From Pachypanchax playfairii (Eukaryota > Chordata > Actinopteri > Cyprinodontiformes > Aplocheilidae): DNA of 64,000 bases. The notes under the pieces were generated by a model that made no database searches, was not told the origin of the DNA, and saw only the letters and a list, made by a program, of their open reading frames with translations. The stretch is taken from the NCBI GenBank assembly GCA_006937955.1, contig SSNP01000001.1:11341260-11405259 (forward strand), read 5' to 3'. Of the stretch, positions 1-13,311 are shown one piece after another (the stretch's first letter is position 1; every line of letters begins with the position of its first letter). A program made the translations under genes and the position numbers.

Positions 1-76
1 TGTTGGATGGATGGATGGATGGATGTTGAATGGATGATAGATGGATGTTGGATGGATGGATGTTGGATGGATGGTG
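1..76. repeat. GGAT/GATG microsatellite
   Basis: Imperfect tandem copies of ATGG/GATG interrupted by TTGGATGG and GATAGATGG. It is the same repeat type as the larger array at 16432-16831. It lies in an intron of rec8, just upstream of the first rec8 exon visible in the window. Confidence 0.95.
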
Positions 77-198
77 TCTGTCGTGTATGACTTTGTTTCA
101 TCTCATTCATCTGTATCTGTATATGAACTGAGTTCATCTGTATGAGATACAGTTTGTTCATATTGATTCTTCTTCTTCATGATCTTTCTGCTCTCTAG

Positions 199-3100
199 AC
201 GAGATCCAGCAAACCATCGATCGCCTGCTTCGCTGTAAAAGATGTTCTCAGATGGACATTGCTGTAGATGAAAGGTCTAAACACACGAGGATGTACATGA
301 GTTTTGTAAAAATGTTTCCTAAACTGAGACATATATGAGCATGTCTGAGCTTTAAGGCTTCTTGTAGAATATTTATGAGCTTGACTTTTGGAAGGACTGT
401 AGAGACAAACATGGCTGCTGATGTAAACGGATTCATAAATATTTAAAACCCACAGTATGGAACAGAAGCTCCAAATTAACTCAATTTCTGACCTTATATA
501 TTTTTCACATTTTGATCTTAAAGGACGTTGAGGAAATATTTTACTCCAGCAACATTTTACTCTTTTATAAATTAAATTGCAGATTAAGATGTTGGTAGTG
601 TTTCCTGCGTGTGTTGATGTTATCTGGCAGGATGATTTTGGATCTTCCTGATGGCGTCAACATGATGGAGGAGGCTGAAGGAGCTCAGGACCCGTTCTTT
701 GGTCTCATGGAGTCTGATCAGCTCCCGAGTCCATATAAAATACACAAGGTACGTTTAACAAAGAGAACTGCAGAACACCGACATGTAATCAGCTGATTTT
801 AGTTGCAACTGAGCAAATTTTACAATAATCTGTCAAATATTTACTAACAGCAGGTTGGAGAGTTTGGGCGTGTATTTTTCTCCAAAAGCCGGTTTATAAA
901 CATCTAATGATTAAAACATGTTAATTCTTCAACCATTTTTTAACTCAAAGTCTCATTACTGTGTATAAATATGTAGCTGAAATATTGAAGATTGAGCCAC
1001 ATTTCTTAAAGACAATGTACAACATTTTATTAATTGATTGACACTTTATTTGACACAATCATTATAATTTATGACCACTGGCCTCTTTACAATCCTGTAG
1101 TTTAAATCTCAGCAGGTAACACACCTGAACTGATTCTGCGCTGACACGCTGAACTTTGTCCGTCCTTTAATCTTTGCAGCAACGAGTGAATGACGTCAGT
1201 CAGAGACGATTCTTAGAGGCTGGTGCCGTTTCGTTGTTCTGACTGGAAAATAAAACAGATAATTATAAATGCAGAAATTTATAAACAACAATGACGGTAC
1301 ACTTTAATTTCCTATTTAATTCACCTGAGCCTAAACGTGTCCTGCAGCACCGCGTCCTATGGAGGGGGAGGGGCATGAATTATCAGCATTACCACTCAAA
1401 CCATTGGGGGGGGGTCTCAGTATGTTATATGCTAATATTAAATTAAATGCGTTTGAGCTAAATTAATTAAAATGTTGTTTAATGATGCTTCAATGATTTA
1501 CTTTTAGTTTTATAATGCAGAATACCTGTTACTATAAAAAAGTTTAAAGAATTCACTGACTTTATATTTGTATTTATTTCCAAAAAGTTTTGTTTCAACA
1601 CCGAATTTATTGTGTCACCAAACCTGAACATGTTTTTTATTTTTGTTTTTATTTTAATTCAATTGATTAATTCAATTCTATACTTGCTGTTTGTAGTTTT
1701 AAGAGCCCGCCCTCCAGTCAGATACGACCACAATGGTTGATTTTATGATCTGTAAAAACGACACTATATTACGTATCGTATATATTCCCTATCGGCAACC
1801 CTAACCTTAACCCTTCCGCTTTTTAATGTGAAATATTCTGCTTTACAATGTGTACAATGTATCTTTACATTTTAAAGCAAATCTTTATATTATAATGAGA
1901 CACATTGCTGCTGAATTTGTGTTTTCTTCAGCTGAACAGAGAGAAACCTCATGCATGCGTACTTTTCAGCTTCTCTGGGAAGGTGCTCGCATGCGTTGTT
2001 GGCAGGACCGGACCTGAGCTGCATGGTGCCCTAGGCGAAAAAGGATTCTGGCGCCCCCTACTGCCCAGAACAGAAACAACGTAACTCAATAACTGGATTA
2101 CATGGCAAAAAATATTTATTTATACTACAATGAACAGTAGAGATGATAAATAGATATAGATAGATATTAAATTATTACTTATTTCGCTCTTTACATGAGA
2201 TGAATGGTGTGTCCAACAGTTTGTCCAAAAAATAAATAAATAAAACAGGAGAATTTGGCGCCCCCTCCAGCAGAGGTCGCCCTAGGCAATTTACCTATTT
2301 GGTCGTACAATTTGTGGACAGGTTTAATTTTATGCACTTTTGCAGTTTATTTCTTTGTGCCTGAAATAAACTATCATACCTGATTCTAGCGCCATAATAA
2401 TCCTGCCTAGAGCATCGGAGTGGCTCTGACTTCACTCATTACTCTGTCAGTATAATCCGCTCTGTGTTAACGCTTTAATTCCAGTTATTTACATGTGGTG
2501 TGTTTGTTTATTAAATATGCTTTTAGTCCAGATAGTTTGTGTGTGACTAGGGTGAAACTAAAAATGATCATGTGTGAGAGAGTTTCCAGAACGTAGAGCG
2601 TCGCTGTTAGTGGAATTTTACACAAGTCTAGAAAAATTAAAACAGCTCCAGACTCGTCTGTTGAATTGAGAAGAAATAACAAAGAAATTATGACATAATC
2701 TGACTAAATTGCAGCCGGAAATTTTTAGTGAGACTTGTTTCTGACTAATGGGCTCGACACGGCAGCGACAGGGGCCAGCGATGCGCTCTGTTCCAGCAAG
2801 TCTTCTGTGGTTTTGATTGGCTGTCAGATTGGAGGGAACTTCCAGGTATCAAAGCAGTTCAGGGGTGAAAAAAGCTAGAAATAAAGTGTCACAAGAGTTT
2901 GCTGGAGTTAAGTGAAATCTTACTTCTGTCTTTGTTATACAAGAGACGAAAAAGACGTAAATGTATCAGTTTTTCCTCCATGTTTTCCTGGAGATGACCG
3001 AGTTGCATCCTGTCAGCTCATTGGTAAGTCAATGAAACCTCCTGTGATTGGTCCTCATCTGAGCGACAGCGATGAAAAGTTGAAATTTTCCCAACTTTCA

Positions 3101-6100
3101 GGCCTGCGTGTGCACGATACATGCACAAGCGCCAAATTTCACATGCACAATTTTCGCGTTTCACTTAGCATGAGGGAGACTTGCGATCATCACTTTGTGG
3201 CGAATGTCTCGTTGAAAGTGAATGTGGTCGAGGCGATGTCGCCTCTCGTGTGACGAACCCGTAACACAAAACTGACATCATATTTTTTAATAGTTTTTGT
3301 GTCTCCAACTCTTTTCCAACAAAAACTTACAACAGGAAGTTAAAGAGGTCCTTCCATTAAAAACGTTTTTGTTTTTTATCCTTCAAACTACGCAGGTGGC
3401 GATAACACCCGAGTTCGCCTGAGTTCGAACGGCCTGTATCTGTTACGTCACAACTCCTTTGTTCGTTAGTATTCATCAGCTCCCGCAGTTGAAACCACGC
3501 CTAGCATGCTGCTGGCTAAAAGCTGTTAGCATAAGACGTAGCAAACAGGAAGACACAGCGTCTGCTGTTGTCATTCGCAGCGGGGCAGGAAACAGTATTC
3601 TTTGCTCTCATAGGCTAGTTTGTTAGCCAATCAGAGTCCAGCAAATTCGCATAATGAATATGAACGAGCAGCTGCCGAAGCAGCCTGACGGAAGGAGCCG
3701 GAACCACCCGAATTTTGATGCAGACAGATTGAAAGGTCTGTTAATCAGTGTTTCCTGACGTTTGTTAGATATAAAATGTTTCATATTGCAGGTTAATACT
3801 TAAGAAATAACCACAAAGTCCTGAAATTTGTTTGAAATGGCATCTTTAATAATTGTTTGTAAATTAACAAACAAAAGATTGGAGGAGTTTCACAGTTCCT
3901 AGATAACAGATGGGAAACTTGTTTTCTTTTTAAGTTCATATTTAATTTAAAATTGAACTGAATGAATAATATTTATTTCTAGATGGAGTTTGTGTTCGTA
4001 GATTCGACGTTGAGTTCTCACACCACACTCAACAACGAGGGTGAGATTTGAGTTTAACCTCATGAAAAACTCCAGCTGAGTTTCACGTCTCAGAACTAAA
4101 TGTTGATAAAGTTGTTACAGATTTCATTTTGTTTGAACGTTACGTGCCTCCTGATTGGTCGTGTTGTGTTACAGCAGGATTGGCTTCGCCGCCGGCTGCC
4201 ATCACCCTGACGGAGCAGGTGCAGTTTGTCATCAACGCTGCTGAGGTAAACTCTCTGTCACGGCTCAGACTCCATCATCGTTTTCAGACACGGCAGATGT
4301 CCCGCTGAATCACAGAGCTGAGCCGTCGCCCTGCTGCGGCGCCGTCTTTATTCAACATCATGTTTGAAGCTGATGCTGCGATTAGTTCTTATCTTATTGT
4401 GTGTGATCAAATCTAAAACTTGTGCTGCTTCTTCGTTACGTCCGGTGAGTTAGTGACAGATTAGTGGATTCGAGCTCTCGGTCAGTCGGTTGAATTTTCT
4501 CCTCATTCTGTCACTCCGACACAGGAAATGCTCCTCCTGAAGGATCAGCTGATGTACTTGATAAGATTTGACTTAATGACATCAGTCTGCTCTCACGGTT
4601 TGTTCAGTAGGACGTGTTGCTCACGTTTCTGCTGACCTCCAGCCGCCTGTCTCACGGGGTTAATTCAGCTCTGGAGGAAACAAAGTGGCGTCTGTACATG
4701 TGAACCTGCTGCTGCATCTTCTCACCGCTTCTCATGTTTTCTCATTTCCTGTCAGTGTTTTGAGGGAAACGACCTTCCTGAAGCCACAGACAGAGACATT
4801 GATCTATTGATGGATCAGCCTGATCAGTTCCGCAGAGGTTTGTGTTCCTGTTCGATCATCAGGGTTTCAGACGTTGACTGTTAATCAGGTTAAATATTCA
4901 GCTTCCACGTGAACCTGTTTGTTTCTGTGGAAAAGGGAGAATTCACTTTAATTACAGACGTTAGCAAAGAAAGTAACATTTTAGATACGATATATAGAAT
5001 TATTATAGATATGATAATATAAGTTAGTTTGTTTTTCATAATATAATAAGTTACGTGTTCTTGTTGTACAGTTTGGGTTTCAGACGTCCTCAACTTTTAT
5101 GTTTGGTGATATTTTTAATGTCAATCTATTTAACTCGTTGGCTGCCAGCTGTTATCTGAACAGAAAGTCCCTCACTGCCAGCATTTTTAAGTATTGTTAC
5201 TGTTTTTGAAGATTCACAGAATATTGTGCTTTATGACTATATAAACACGGAGACTACCAAAAGAAAGAGTAAACTCTCTGCTTCCATCAGAAACAAACAG
5301 CTTGTTTTTAGCGTTTTCCATTCTTTCACACTCTGCTGTAGAACATCGAGGGTTTCACCAAAAACCTTTTCTGGCTAAAAAATGGAGATAACTGGCTTCC
5401 TGTGAAAGAGACACGTCAGACAGGAAAGTGTCTTAAACTACGTTCAGTCTGCAGGTCTTGATGCTCAATTCCAATGTTTTTATGAGATCTGATCTTTTTG
5501 CAAGGTTGTTCATATTACCAGTGATCGACCTGAATGCGTCATGAATGTGTCACGCATGTGCAGTAGAGGGAACAGTGACATCACACACATATTTAGCTCT
5601 GAGAGTTTTTATTTTTCTTTGGAAATGTTTTCAAAAACCGTGTAGTTCTGATAAAACCCCTCGAGTTTGGCCTGATCAGAACCGTCTCCCCAAATATTAA
5701 TTAACTCGGACACTTCGGTTTCTCGCCACTAACTGTTCTCCGCGTCATCTGCCGTTACTGTTGTTTACTTTTTGCTCCCATCTCCTCGACGCAGAATAGT
5801 GACGTATGTCGCATATCGATGACGTACAGGTCGGATCGAAGCGACCTGGTGGTTCAGACTGAAGTCACATACCAAAAGATCAGATACGTATCAGATTTAG
5901 GACCACATGCTGAAGTGGTCTGGGTCACATTTGAAAAAATCTGATCTGTGTCGTTCAGACTGCCATAAAAAAATCAGATGCAGGTCACATAGAGGCAAAA
6001 ACATCAGATTTGGGTCACTTCAGCCTGAAGTCTGAACGTAGTGTACACTAATAAACTGTGTTTTAGTGACCACCGACCCCGCCCTCCTTCCCGGTTGATC

Positions 6101-9100
6101 CAGATGAGAACTGCTCATCTGGCGGATTTGGATCTGAATTGCTAAAATCATGTGACTCAGAACTGTCTGCTAACATGGATGTCTGTGTCTGAGATGAAAT
6201 ATGCGGTGATCAAGGCGACCCTTCTCTTTTGTGACCACGACACAAATTTTATTAAAGTGTGACTTGCCCCCCCCCCCCCCCCCCCCCCCCCAAAACCAAC
6301 AGTTTTTGTTCCGTCACGTTTTTGCACATCTGTCTTGCATTCTTGTGTGTATTTATATAAATGGCTATAAGAAAGTGACGCCACAACAAGTCTAATAAAC
6401 AAACAGATGTAGTGTCGACACCTGGTTGCCATGGGTTACAGCCGATGTTTTTATTGTTATTCTTAAATCAGTGCACCATGAATTTAAAAGTAAAATGTTC
6501 AAGTGTGACTGTTTCATTTCCACCTTCATTCTTTGTGTTTGATGTAAATCTGTGTTGATCGAAGTAGACGGGGAGACGACCGAGGACAGAACCAGAGACC
6601 GAGGACTCGTTTCTTCAATCGACCCGTGAGATTCCAAACTTTAACATCTTAACGATGTTGTAGCTCGTTGTGTCGTCATCGGATATTTTTATCTAAATCT
6701 CTCTGTTCTATAAACACATGTAACGTGTTGTTGTGTCCAGGCTGAAGGAGACGACACTGGGAACAGACCTGGACAGCATGTGGTTGCAGGACGATGAGAC
6801 AGGTCAGACGGTTCCTCTGACAGCGTTTGCCATGGAGATGACACCTCCCCATGTAGCGATGCCAAGTGAGAGTGTTGGTTCCTGTGCAGAGGTGAGACGA
6901 GGCTGATGCAGCGAGTCGAGCAGGACAATGTCTCGGTTTTTAACTCCAGGAGTCACGTCACCGTGAAGCAGGAAATAGTCATGAGTCGAAGGCGTGGCTG
7001 GGTGTGTCACACATTGTCCAGTTACATCTTTAGAAATCTGTCACTCTACCAGCAGGTTGTGGCTCCGCCTCCTTCCAGGCGCAGAGGAAGACGTGGGCGT
7101 CAGCTGGTCTTTGTGGACCTGGAGGTCCAGGTTTCAGACAGAGAGATGCAGGAGCAGATTGGAAACCCCCAGACCGAGACAAGGCCTCTGGTAAATGTTT
7201 TCAGCATCTGTAAACATCTGTTTACTTTACATAAATCAAGGTTTGATCCTCTAAAAGTTCATGATACATGTGTGCATGGAGTCTTTGTTTCTGTACCAGG
7301 GGAGAACCCAGGGTTGTTGTTTGGTCCTCACATTTATAAATGTGTCTCGCTGTGTCTCTTCAGAGCTTCTCGTCTTTGTTTTTGATTCTTCAAGCTTCAC
7401 TTTCAGTCTGATTAGTTTTCCTGGTTCGATATTTGTTTCAATAAAAATCCTTTAATTGAAGAAAAAAATCTAGAGAAAACCAATAAAATATAAAAATACT
7501 ATAATAAAACATTCAGTGTTCAGGTTTGATTGTTTATTTTAATCGACATTTAACAGTCTGATGTTGATATTTCTCAGTCAGCTGTTACATTTTCCACTTT
7601 CTGTTATTTAGTGTAACTGTTTTCTGTTTGGAAATAATGAGGATGTTTGTAATGTGATGCAGTCAGATAAAAAGGGTTTACAGTGGGGGGGGAGTATCTA
7701 CTCTGCTATGTGGCATTAACTACATATCCCATAGTGCTTTGTGCGCATTCAAAATGGCGTGGATCAAAGACATTTGCTAATGTTAATAAAACCGATTTCC
7801 TGTATTTTATAGCACAAACAGGTAAACATGTTCACACCGTGATCGTCTATTTGTCTGTTTTAATGTGATACAGCTGCAGACAGCTGTGAGACACACCTGT
7901 CTGACTGAAAATCCATCACACTGACAAACTGATAAAGAGACGCAGCATCAGCTGATCAGCTGGAACATCTGTGCTCAGGCTGAGAAACATATCAGTCAAA
8001 CAAAAGAAGTCAGCGGGACTCTTAATTAATTTGATAATGAACCGCCTCTGATCACGCAGCTCAACCAAACTAATGTTAAGTACACAAACGCGTGTTGCAA
8101 CTTTTCATCTGGTGCACCTTTAATATGCACCCCCGCTGTAACTTACAGTTTGTACTTGTTATTTATTTTTGTATTTGTAACTCAGTTCTGTAACTTGTAC
8201 ATATTTAAAAAATACAAGGTACAAGATACTTTTGCTCAGTATTTACTGGTAGTTGAAACCTAGTGAGATGCATTACCGCCACCTACTGGTAAAGAGTATG
8301 AATGTAATGAAGTTTGGTTGTGAGCGGTGAGCAGACCTCATGATTGGATGGAAATCAGAGAAACATGATTTGTTGGTCAAAATCAGCCTCTCATTGGTTT
8401 TTCCAGGCAAATATGGTAAAAAAAATGTTTTGTAACTTGAAACTTGTATTTTTAAAATGTGTGTGAGTTACAGAAATAAATTACAAGTACAAAGTCTCAG
8501 TTCTAGCTCCGTATGTGTGCAGATAGAAGCACATCCTGCTCCGCGTGGTGTTTAAAGAGGCCCTTCCATTAAAAACGGTTTTTCTGAGGTTTCTGTTGAA
8601 TATTTTAGCTCCACAGGTGTTCTTACCTTCATAGTGGGTGTGAAAACAGGTCAACAACTTCTCTTTCAGTTTTAATCTCTCAAACTACGCAGGTGGTGAT
8701 AAAACCCAAATTCTCCCGAGTTCGAACGGCCTGTATCTGTTTCGTCACAACTCCTTTGTTCGTTAATATTCATCAGCTTCCGCAGTTGTAACCACGCCTA
8801 GCATGCTGCTGGCTAAAAGCTGTTAGCATAAGCGTTGCAAACAGGAAGAGACGACGTCTGATGTTGCCATGCGCAGCGGGGCAGGAAACAGTATACCTTG
8901 CTCTCATAGGCTAGTTTGTTAGCCAATCAGAGTCCAGCAAATTCGAACAATAAATATGAACGAGCTGCTGACGAAGCAGCCTGACGTAAAGAGCCAGAAC
9001 CACCCAAATTTTAACGCAGACAGATTGAAAGGTCTGTTAATCAGTGTTTCCTGACGTTTTTTAGATATAAAATGTTTCATATTACAGGTTAATACTTAAG

Positions 9101-12100
9101 AAATAACCACAAAGTCCTGAAATGTTTATGAAATGGCCTCTTTAACACAGAGCAGCTGTTCTATCAGTTTACTGGAATTTTCTATCTTTGCTCGCCTGTA
9201 ATCAAAATCTTACTCCTGAGAGTCGAGTCACCAGAGTTTCAGTTAATTAAGCAGCAGCTCTCAGGTTCCCGTCTTCATCTGTAAGTGTAACTCGTTCATT
9301 TTATGCCCCATGTGTCGTCTGCTTTTCTGTCCTTGTTGTTTAAACTCCTTCACAGAATCTGGATCAGCACATTCATGCTAATATTGAGTTTTTTCTTTCA
9401 GCAGGAGGTGTTACTGGACTTGGATTCGCTGACCGAGCGTCCCTTACCTGCTCAGCTCTTCAGCGCCCCCTGTGGATGTCAGTAAAAACAGCAGCTAAAC
9501 CTTGAAATCTAATCAGTCACACTCAGGTTTATCTGACAAACAGAATAAAATAACAGTAAACAAATTAATAGTTAGTAAATTAAATATTTTAATTAAACAG
9601 GAGTAACGTGCTTGAACATAATTTATCTTTCATTTTCCTTTTTCTCCTATAAATAGTTGAATTTCTATCAAGAAAAAGATTTAACAAACACTTGTGACAG
9701 TAAAAGGAGGTGAAATGATTTACATGTTAACTTATTCAGTGCCGTAGACGTCTTGACGTCTCTACAGGTTTTATTTGCTTAAATCCTGCAAAGCATTCTG
9801 GGGCAGCTGCTCGCTGAATTTGAACTCATTCCAGGCTGTATTTAGTCCTATGATCCAGGAGGGGGCAGTGCTGCACTTCTCTGGGTGAGATCACCCTTAT
9901 TTACTGTGTAATAATGCCGTGTGGAGCGGGGGAGGAGCCAGACAGTTAATAGATTCAGAGTTTTTGAAGGGGCTGGGAAGGGATCTGATTGTTCGGACTT
10001 ATTACAAACTAGTATAAAATTTATGGAATTGAGAAGGTGGGGGAGTTTATTACATGGATAAAATTCCTCCAGCGTGTCTACCGGATCTACCGGGAACGAG
10101 TATTGGGCTGAAGGGGCGCGGTTTTTGATCCAGCTCGACATTTCGGACTTGTGATGTCTTCAGCCTGACGTTGAGGTTCTTCTGGTGATTCTAGTGAAGC
10201 TGAGGTGTGTGTTCACACACACAGAGTATATGAATCAGAAATCTGTCGCTTTTTTTTTTTTTTTTTTTTACATTTTTTTCAAATGTTGACATTTTCTATA
10301 AATTACTATTTTCATACATAAACTATCAAAAGTACTTATTTACTCTTGTTTTTTCACTTTCATAGTAGTAAAACATAGTTCAGATGTTGCATGAATCATT
10401 AAAACATGAAATATTTACATCAAAGTTACTGATCTGTTTGAAAACCTCTTCACACAAAACGCCCTTTATCTCAGCTTTTAGTCCTGAAACGTGTGGATTT
10501 TCATAAAAGTTCATCTTTTGCACTGCAGATTACTAAATAACAGAAAAAGGTACAGACAGTTTATTTTTTGCTGCTGACAGAAGGGAGTCGAATCTTTCTG
10601 AAGGTGGTTTCAGAATTCACAGTCATGGGACAAAATATTCTGTGGGCCTTCAAGAATCAGTAAAAATGCTCAATATCTGGTACTGAGGGGGATAAAAATC
10701 TGAAAATGGCACTAAAAGAGTTAAATGTTTCTGTATCAACTACCGTAGGTTAAAGTTAGTTTCTCTTCTTTATTTGGCTCTGAGTTATTCGGGGTTTAAT
10801 TAAATAATTCTAAACAGTTTGATACTAGAACTCAGAGGATGCATCATGGCGTCGGATCAGTTTGTTTGCAGCGAGTTTATAAACAGGTTAGAGGGTCAAA
10901 CTGTTTTTATCATGTTGTAACATGAAACAAAAACTTTGTTCTAAAACCTTCTCAGTTTTTTATTCTTACATTTAATTTTCTAGAGAACAACCTCTCGTTT
11001 CTGAGTGACAGATCCAGACCCGACCAGTCGATGCACCAATCTCTCTGACTTACTAACTTCTCATAACACTGTGGTACAACTTAGATCAGGGTTCTGCAAC
11101 CTGCGGCTCTGGGGCCACATGTGGCTCTTCAGCTCCTCTGAAGTGACTTTGCCCAACATGAACCAGAGTAACAGGAAGTGGATCATGTTTGTTGGACTTT
11201 CTGCAGCAGATTGACACTAATATAATACAACAAGTTGTTCTGTCTGTAAGAACTGGTTCCAGAACCAGAACTGAACAAACACGACTGAAATGTCTGTAAA
11301 ATGCCGCGATCGGTTAAACTCTGAGTCTGATTCTCCTGATCCAACACAAACCAACATGTTACATAAGACTGGAGACAAATTACATTTAAAACATCGTTTG
11401 TTAATCTGTTGTAAATGTTTTCAACATGTTCAGTTTTCAGAATAAGAGCTTGTTGTATTAAACATGTTCTGACAAAACACCCGAGACACTTTAACAAAGT
11501 AAAACTTGTTTCATTTTCTGAACATTTCAGTAATAAATGATCAAACTACATCGATTCAACCAGTTTTATACCTTTTTTTTTTATAGTTTTACAGCTTGTT
11601 CCTGCTGGAGGCTGGTGTTTATCTCTAACAACATGAACAACATGTTTATGTTTCTTAAAGAGGCCCTTCCATTAAAAATGTTTTTTCTGAGGTTTCTGTT
11701 GAATATTTTAGCTCCACAGGTGTTCTTACCTTCATAGTGGGTGTGAAAACAGGTCAATAACTTCTCTTTTAGTTTTTATCTCTCAAACTACGCAGGTGGC
11801 GATAAAACCCGAGTTCTCCCGAGTCCGAACGGCCTGTATCTGTTTCATCACAACTCCTTTGTTCGTTAGTATTCGGCAGCTCCAGCAGTTGAAACCACGC
11901 CTAGCATGCTGCTGGCTAAAAGCTGTTAGCATAAGACGTAGCAAACAGGAAGAGACTACATGTTCTGTTTCCATGGGCAGCGGGGCAAGAAACAGTATAC
12001 CTTGCTCTCATAGGCTAGTTTGTTAGCCAATCTGAGTCCAGCAAATTTGAATAATGAATATTAATGAGTTGCAGCCCGAAGCCTGACAGACGGAGCTGGA

Positions 12101-13276
12101 ACGACCCGAATTTTAACACAGACAGATTGGAAGGTCTGTTAATCAGTGTTTCCTGACGTTTGTTTAGATATAAAATGTTTCATTTACTGGTTAATACTTA
12201 AGAAATAACCACAAAGTCCTGAAATTTGTATGAAATGGCCTCTTTAATGAAATATATAGGCGCCATATCTCTGCAGCAAATATTCTAGGAATTCAATATA
12301 TAAACAAAAGTGTCAAATTGTTTTAACTTTAGTTTATGAAGCAACAGAAAACCAGAATTTACAAATGATTACATTTAATTTAGGTGGTTTAAGATGTCCA
12401 TCTAAATCGTACAACAGTGTTGTATAAAATCCTCGACTCGGAGAGATCGGTGCATCGACTGGTCGGGTCTGGATCTGTGACGTCATTCAGGAGCAAGAGG
12501 TTGTTCACTGAAAAATTAAACTTGGAAAGAAAATAACGTCATTCTTTTTGCCTCCATGAAAACAGTTTGACCCTCCAACTTGTTTATACACTCGCTTGGT
12601 TGTGAACTGCATCCTCATGAAAGAAACTGATCTGACGCTGTGATGCACAGACTCAAACAGCAACACCTGAACGCCTCTCAGTGTTATAAATTCCTGCTGA
12701 ACTGCACGTTCTCCAACTTCTGCATCTGTGGTGAGGATAACTTTCAATTTCTGACCCTCTCCACAGCTCTCCTCCACCCTGACCTCCTGTTGCTATGGAA
12801 ACAACAGGCTTCCCTCACCATCCTGCCTGAAAGCGGTGAAACCCAGAGAGCAGAGGGGGGGTCGGTGCAGGATCTGGAAATACTGAGGACAGAGAGGAAG
12901 AGGAGGCAGTCCTACATGAAGGAGGTCAGTGGTGATGCTGTAAAGTACTAACAGTTGTAACATTATACTTTAATATCAGAGAACTGATCTGAGTTCAGTC
13001 CAGAGACAAACTGGATCTGCTGTTTCCTCACAGACATTTGGGGATTCTGGACTGCAGTCCTCAGAGGGGCCGTGTGAGTGATCTCACACACACACACGCG
13101 CGTGTCTCCTGTTCACACACATACTGATTGTTGGTGTGTGTGTTTAAACAGCTGAGCTGGATGTGATGCAGGAAACGTTCAAGGAAGACAAATCTGGACT
13201 TGATGTGATGACTTCTGTCAGCAGAGGGTGGGTGTCGCCAACAGACAGACAGCTGAATAGATACACAACACTTTGT

Positions 13277-13311
<35 letters not shown>

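Noticed and set aside
6157..6432. Minus-strand frame with a polyglycine run
   Set aside because: The glycines come from the C25 homopolymer; flanking residues show no domain.
11783..12026. Frames within family A MITE copies (also 25410-25601, 42213-42539)
   Set aside because: They recur only because the MITE recurs, are not conserved in frame between copies and show no domain.
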